Part shown: one piece after another, positions 60,411 to 64,000 of the stretch
Layout: the number at the start of each line of letters is the position of its first letter
How positions within the stretch are numbered: position 1 is the stretch's first letter
DNA from: Actinoplanes sp. NBRC 103695
GTDB lineage: Bacteria > Actinomycetota > Actinomycetes > Mycobacteriales > Micromonosporaceae
Reading direction: 5' to 3'
Assembly (NCBI RefSeq): GCF_030269485.1
Contig: NZ_BSTL01000016.1
Coordinates: 186,001 to 250,000, forward strand
Length of the DNA: 64,000 nucleotides
Position numbers and translations under genes: made by a program
Notes under the pieces: model-generated
The model's input: only the letters and a program-made list of their open reading frames with translations
What the model was told of the DNA's origin: nothing
Databases searched by the model: none

Positions 60411-60640
60411 GCCGCAGATGTTATCGCGGCGGAGGCCTCCGGTGATCGTCAGAACGGCGTGTTCGGAGGGTCCGGCGCGTGCTGTCGAGTACTATGTCGA
60501 CCCGCTCGCAGCAGGTCGGCCCGGCAGTTCGCTCCGGCCGCGCCCCGGCGACCGGCGCACGGTGGTGTCCCACGAAAAGGTGATGCTCGGTCACCTGATG
60601 TTCATCTCGCCGGGGCGGCTGCCGCGATTACCGTGATCGA
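60411..60640 (+). other. Intergenic region before the HD-domain gene
   Basis: 230 bp. An AT-richer spot near 60487-60500 (GAGTACTATGTCGACC) could carry a -10 element. Nothing else is recognised. Confidence 0.35.
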
Positions 60641-61213
60641 ATGGACGCCCTTCTCGGTCCGGCGCGGCTGGTCCGCGCGGCTCGCGACGTCGCGCAGGTG
60701 CTGCTGGCCGACCTGCCGGAGCGGTGGCGGCACACCATCGGCGTGGCCCGCCGCGCCGAGCAGGTGCGCGGCACGGTCGGCCCGGCCGAGGGCGACGTGC
60801 TCGAGGCCGCCGCCTGGTTGCACGACATCGGGTACGCGGCCGCGCTGCACGACACCGGCTTCCACCCTCTCGACGGCGCGCGCCACCTGGCCGCGACGGG
60901 CTGGCCGGACCGCATCGCCGGGCTGGTCGGGCACCACTCCGGCGCGTTCTGCGTCGCCGAGGTGCGTGGCCTGGCCGGGGAGCTGGGCCGGTTCCCGCGG
61001 GAGGTGTCCGCGGTCAGTGACGCCCTGACCTACGCCGACCAGACGGTGGGGCCGAACGGGCGCGGCATGACGTTCGCCCAGCGGGTGGCCGACATGCTCG
61101 ACCGGCACGGCCCGACGTCACCGAACGCGCTGGCCCACCCGCGGCGGGCGCCCCTGCTCGGTGCGGCCGTGGAGCGGGTCGAGCGGCGGCTGGCGGTCGT
61201 GCTGACCGCGTGA
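60641..61213 (+). CDS. HD-domain phosphohydrolase-like protein
   Basis: 190 residues. The HD metal site is visible: RHTIGVARRAEQ, AAWLHDIGYA and DTGFHPLDGA, with VGHHSGAF after it. Such small HD proteins hydrolyse phosphomonoesters or nucleotides; the substrate is unknown. It is convergent with the acetyltransferase gene, one base apart. Confidence 0.88.
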   Translation: MDALLGPARLVRAARDVAQVLLADLPERWRHTIGVARRAEQVRGTVGPAEGDVLEAAAWLHDIGYAAALHDTGFHPLDGARHLAATGWPDRIAGLVGHHSGAFCVAEVRGLAGELGRFPREVSAVSDALTYADQTVGPNGRGMTFAQRVADMLDRHGPTSPNALAHPRRAPLLGAAVERVERRLAVVLTA

Positions 61214-61214
61214 C

Positions 61215-61733
61215 CTACTCCGGCTGGTTGATCCACTCTGGTGTGAGCATGCCGAAGACCAGGTCGTCGGTCCATTCGCCGTTGATCCAGGTGTGCTGCC
61301 GGCGCTTGCCCTCCAGGGTGAAGCCGAGCCGGGTGAGCAGGCGTTCCGACGCGGTGTTGCGGGCGTCGCACTCGGCCGAGACCTTGTGCAGGCCGCGGAC
61401 CTGGAAGAGGTGGTCGAGCACGGCCGTCACGGCCTCGGTCGCGTAGCCCTGCCCCTGCGCCGGCCGGGCCAGGGTGAAGCCGATCTCGGCCTGCATCAGG
61501 TTCTCGTGCGTGTTGACGCCCACGTCGCCGATCAGGGTGCGGTCGGCGGTTCGCTCGATCGCGTACTGGAACCAGCCCGCCTCGTCGGGGTCGCCCGCGG
61601 CCAGCGAGGCCGCGGCGTCCAGGAGCGTCCAGCTCTGGAAGCGGGCGACCTGCGGATCGGAGCGGTACGCGATCAGCGCCGGGGAGTCGGACGGCCGGAA
61701 CCGCCGCAGGACCAGGCGTGGCGTGGTGAGCAC
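61215..61733 (-). CDS. RimJ/RimL-type N-acetyltransferase
   Basis: 172 residues. Opens LTTPRLVLRRFRPSDSPAL, the standard RimJ/L start, with acetyl-CoA motif GFTLARPAQGQGYATEAVTA and NTASERLLTRLGFTLEG. It acetylates an alpha-amino group or small amine; target unknown. It follows the PP2C gene after four bases, so the two are co-transcribed. Confidence 0.92.
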   Translation of the reverse strand: MLTTPRLVLRRFRPSDSPALIAYRSDPQVARFQSWTLLDAAASLAAGDPDEAGWFQYAIERTADRTLIGDVGVNTHENLMQAEIGFTLARPAQGQGYATEAVTAVLDHLFQVRGLHKVSAECDARNTASERLLTRLGFTLEGKRRQHTWINGEWTDDLVFGMLTPEWINQPE

Positions 61734-61737
61734 GGGG

Positions 61738-62457
61738 TCAGGCCGCGGCGACGTCGGCGACGATCACGCTGACGTTGTCCGGGGCGCCCGCGTCCAGGGT
61801 GCACCGGACCAGCTGCTCGGCGCACGCCTTGCGGTCGGGCTGGGAGCGGAGCACCTCGGCGATCCGGGCATCCTCCACGTAATCGGTCAGACCGTCACTG
61901 CACAGCAGGAAACGGTCGGCGTCCTGGATCGGGATCATCCGGCCCGCCGGGCGGAACGGGCCGCCCTGCACCGCCTGTGTCACCAGGGCCCGCTGCGGGT
62001 GCCGGCGGGCGTCGTCGGGGGACAGCACGCCCTGGTCGACGAGCGCCTGCACGTAGGTGTCGTCCCTGGTCAGCTGGTTCATCTCGCCGCCGCGCATCAG
62101 GTAGAGCCGGGAGTCGCCGACGTTCAGTGCGGCCACCCGGTCACCGGCCAGCAGCATCGCCGTGACCGTGGTGCCCATGCCGTCGCGGGCGTCGTCGTCG
62201 GCCACCGCCTCCTGGATGCGGTGGTTCGCGGTCTCGACGGCGTCGATCACCTCCTGCAGCGGCTCGCCGCTGTCCGGGTGCTCGTCCACCACCGAGAGTG
62301 CCTTGACCAGGATGTCGCTGGCCAGCTCGCCGGCGGGCAAGCCGCCCATGCCGTCCGCGATCACGAGCAGTCGCCGGCCGACGAAGACCGCGTCCTCGTT
62401 GTTGTTCCGGACGAGCCCCTGATCGGAGGCGCCGACCGCGCGGATGACGAACGTCAT
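61738..62457 (-). CDS. PP2C-type serine/threonine phosphatase
   Basis: 239 residues, catalytic domain only. Metal-binding motifs: RNNNEDAVF, VIADGMGG, LLCSDGLTDYV and APDNVSVIVADV. Soluble, no anchor helix, close in size to the PstP catalytic domain. It would reverse protein phosphorylation by Ser/Thr kinases, none of which is encoded in the window. Confidence 0.94.
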   Translation of the reverse strand: MTFVIRAVGASDQGLVRNNNEDAVFVGRRLLVIADGMGGLPAGELASDILVKALSVVDEHPDSGEPLQEVIDAVETANHRIQEAVADDDARDGMGTTVTAMLLAGDRVAALNVGDSRLYLMRGGEMNQLTRDDTYVQALVDQGVLSPDDARRHPQRALVTQAVQGGPFRPAGRMIPIQDADRFLLCSDGLTDYVEDARIAEVLRSQPDRKACAEQLVRCTLDAGAPDNVSVIVADVAAA

Positions 62458-62520
62458 GTCTCCAACCCTGCCAAACCCCGCCGTCCGCGTCTCTAGTACA
62501 CGTTACGTAGGGTTGAGAGT

Positions 62521-63450
62521 GTGATGCCGGTGCCGATGGTAGGACGCGACGCCGCTCTGCGCGAACTCAGGGAGGCCTGGGCACGCGTCAAGCGCACCGG
62601 ACGCCCCGTGCCCGCGGTCATCACCGGCCTCCCCGGCACCGGCAAGAGCACCCTCGCGGCGGCCGCCGCCCCGCCCGGCGCGATCACCGGCCGGGCCCGC
62701 CTGCACACCTCCGCGCCGTACGACTGGCTGGCCTCCGCGGTGACCGGCCACGACCTGAGCGGCCTCGATCTGCCCCGCGACGCGCTGCGCTGGCTGGCCC
62801 AGGACCCGGACATGCCGCGCGAGCGCTACACGCCGGACGCCCTGCTCCGGATCGCCGTGGACATGGTCCGCGCGCTGGTCGACGGCAAGCCGCGCGTCCT
62901 CGTGGTGGAGGACCTGCACGCCCTGGACCCCGCCAGCCTCAACCTGATCGCGGAGCTGGCCACCGCCGACCTTCCCGCGCTGCTCGTGGTCACCAGCCAG
63001 CCACCCGACGCCGCGGTCTCCCCGCTGCTGACCGCCCGCACCCTGGCCCGCCTCTCCGGCGCCCCCGGCGCGGTCCGCCATCACCTCAACGCCTTGGACA
63101 CCACCCAGGTCCACAAGATCCTCACCCACGTGTACGCGGACAGCCCGCTGCCGTCCGACTTGGTCGACACGGTCTGGCGCCGCACCGGGGGCAACCCGTA
63201 CCGCCTGACCGAGCTGATCGCCGTCGAGGGCGCCGCCGGCCCGGCAGGACTGGCCGGCAACCCGTCGCCCGACCTGACCGCCCGCGAGCGCGAGGTCCTG
63301 GGCCTGCTCGTCGAGGGCATGTCCAACAAGCAGATCGCCCGCGCCCTGGGCATCTCGGTCCGCACGGTCACCGTCCACGTGTCCAACGTGCTCCGCAAGA
63401 CCGGCGCCGCCTCCCGCACGGAGGCGGCCCTCAAGGCCGTCCGGGCCTGA
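62521..63450 (+). CDS. Short AAA-LuxR regulator
   Basis: 309 residues from GTG 62521 (ATG 62524 is next). P-loop GLPGTGKST near residue 40, Walker B-like VLVVEDLHALDP, and a C-terminal LuxR helix-turn-helix (LTAREREVLGLLVEGMSNKQ). It lacks the long TPR region of full LAL regulators such as the 26.2-kb gene, so it is a compact version. Divergent from the PP2C gene. Confidence 0.9.
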   Translation: MMPVPMVGRDAALRELREAWARVKRTGRPVPAVITGLPGTGKSTLAAAAAPPGAITGRARLHTSAPYDWLASAVTGHDLSGLDLPRDALRWLAQDPDMPRERYTPDALLRIAVDMVRALVDGKPRVLVVEDLHALDPASLNLIAELATADLPALLVVTSQPPDAAVSPLLTARTLARLSGAPGAVRHHLNALDTTQVHKILTHVYADSPLPSDLVDTVWRRTGGNPYRLTELIAVEGAAGPAGLAGNPSPDLTAREREVLGLLVEGMSNKQIARALGISVRTVTVHVSNVLRKTGAASRTEAALKAVRA

Positions 63451-63464
63451 TCTTCTCAAGAGCG

Positions 63465-63514
63465 CGACCGCTCACGCACGTGGAGCGAAGCGACCCTCGG
63501 CGTGAGCAGCGGTC
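63465..63514 (+). terminator. Weak candidate terminator after the AAA-LuxR gene
   Basis: GCTCACGC (63470-63477) and GCGTGAGC (63500-63507) form an 8-bp stem with a 22-nt loop; flanking ACCG/CGGT could add pairs after a bulge. No T-tract. Confidence 0.4.
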
Positions 63515-63616
63515 AGCACCACCCACCCGCCTACGACCTGGTGATCTTGACCTTGATCTTGATCTTCAAGGCGGGGCGGCGCGACAAGAAGACAGCGCCT
63601 GCGACACAATCCCCCC

Positions 63617-64000
63617 GTGACGACCACGATTCATCAGCGCATCGCGGCAGAGCTCGGGGTTCGGGAAGGGCAGGTGACCGCGGCGGTCGACCTGCTCGAC
63701 GGGGGCGCCACCGTGCCGTTCATCGCCCGGTACCGCAAGGAGGTCACCGGCACGCTCGACGACACTCAGCTCCGCACCCTGGAGGAACGCCTCGGGTACC
63801 TGCGTGAGCTGGAGGAACGGCGCGCCGCGATCCTGGAGTCGATCCGGTCGCAGGGCAAGCTGGACGACGTTCTCGAGGCGCAGATCCGGGAGGCCGACAC
63901 CAAGGCGCGGCTCGAGGACATCTACCTGCCCTACAAGCCGAAGCGCCGCACCCGCGCCCAGATCGCCCGCGAGGCCGGCCTGGAGCCGCTGGCCGACCTG
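63617..64000 (+). CDS. tex: Tex-family transcription accessory protein (3' end outside the window)
   Basis: The first 128 codons, from GTG 63617. The N-terminal Tex region is clear: LLDGGATVPFIARYRKEVTG, LEERLGYLRELEERRAAIL and EDIYLPYKPKRRTRAQIA. Tex binds nucleic acid through a C-terminal S1 domain not present here. The preceding region carries CTTGATCTT/GACCTTGATCTT repeats at 63541-63568. Confidence 0.95.
   Translation, partial: MTTTIHQRIAAELGVREGQVTAAVDLLDGGATVPFIARYRKEVTGTLDDTQLRTLEERLGYLRELEERRAAILESIRSQGKLDDVLEAQIREADTKARLEDIYLPYKPKRRTRAQIAREAGLEPLADL

Overview
The window is high-GC actinomycete DNA with many GTG starts, ATGA/GTGA stop-start overlaps, Tat-type secreted enzymes, large LuxR (LAL-type) regulators, an ECF42-type sigma factor and a DUF397 scrap. 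The style fits Micromonosporaceae (Actinoplanes-like), but that placement is inference; no rRNA or tRNA gene was seen. Both ends are cut inside genes: a solute-binding protein at the left and tex at the right.

Layout. 0-4.4 kb: family-5 (oligopeptide/nickel type) ABC importer with binding protein, two permeases and a fused double ATPase, genes overlapping. 4.4-8.7 kb: beta-carbonic anhydrase, GNAT, an ECF42 sigma factor coupled to its DGPF/YCII partner, type II NADH dehydrogenase. 8.7-13.3 kb: membrane GGDEF-EAL protein and three poorly known genes. 13.5-18.2 kb: Tat-exported sugar isomerase-like protein and sorbosone-dehydrogenase/PKD protein, then a PiT phosphate transporter. 18.2-26.2 kb: small accessory genes (papain-like protein, VWA/binding-protein fusion, methyltransferase, hydrolase-LuxR fusion, MazG, a stand-alone proteasome-like Ntn hydrolase) among decayed fragments (DHFR/RibD, VanZ, Nudix).

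26.2-38.4 kb is the most interesting stretch: a LAL regulator, a TmrB-like P-loop protein, a fused alpha-beta glycyl-tRNA synthetase, a glycerophosphodiesterase, an ABC-F ribosome-protection-type ATPase behind a 14-codon leader peptide, and a MarR-like regulator facing a TIM-barrel gene. Part of the leader-peptide ORF is exactly complementary to the ABC-F ribosome binding site, which suggests antibiotic-induced attenuation. Three of these genes fit antibiotic self-protection or intrinsic resistance. Several genes between 26 and 41 kb carry in-frame low-complexity repeat insertions.

38.4-39.7 kb is a graveyard: a YnfA remnant and TnsA/TnsB-like transposase remnants, the latter frameshifted by a visible 10-bp tandem duplication. 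39.7-50.5 kb: two-component system, membrane protein, GAF-GGDEF protein, UDP-glucose dehydrogenase, secreted GH2 glycosidase with a perfect terminator, TetR regulator, aldo/keto reductase. 50.5-54.3 kb: GNAT, methyltransferase and secreted proteins (DUF3455 and an LPXTG-less membrane-anchored protein).

54.6-59.2 kb is a compact redox operon: a two-heme-type cytochrome b with a long disordered tail, a NuoF-like flavoprotein fused to a single-cluster ferredoxin, a TlpA/thioredoxin-like lipoprotein and CcdA. Together they could pass NAD(P)H electrons to membrane hemes and extracytoplasmic thiols. 59.2-60.0 kb is a gene-free block of direct and inverted repeats, with a related copy at 42.6 kb. 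60.0-64 kb: TfoX-like, HD-domain, GNAT, PP2C phosphatase, short AAA-LuxR regulator, and the start of tex.
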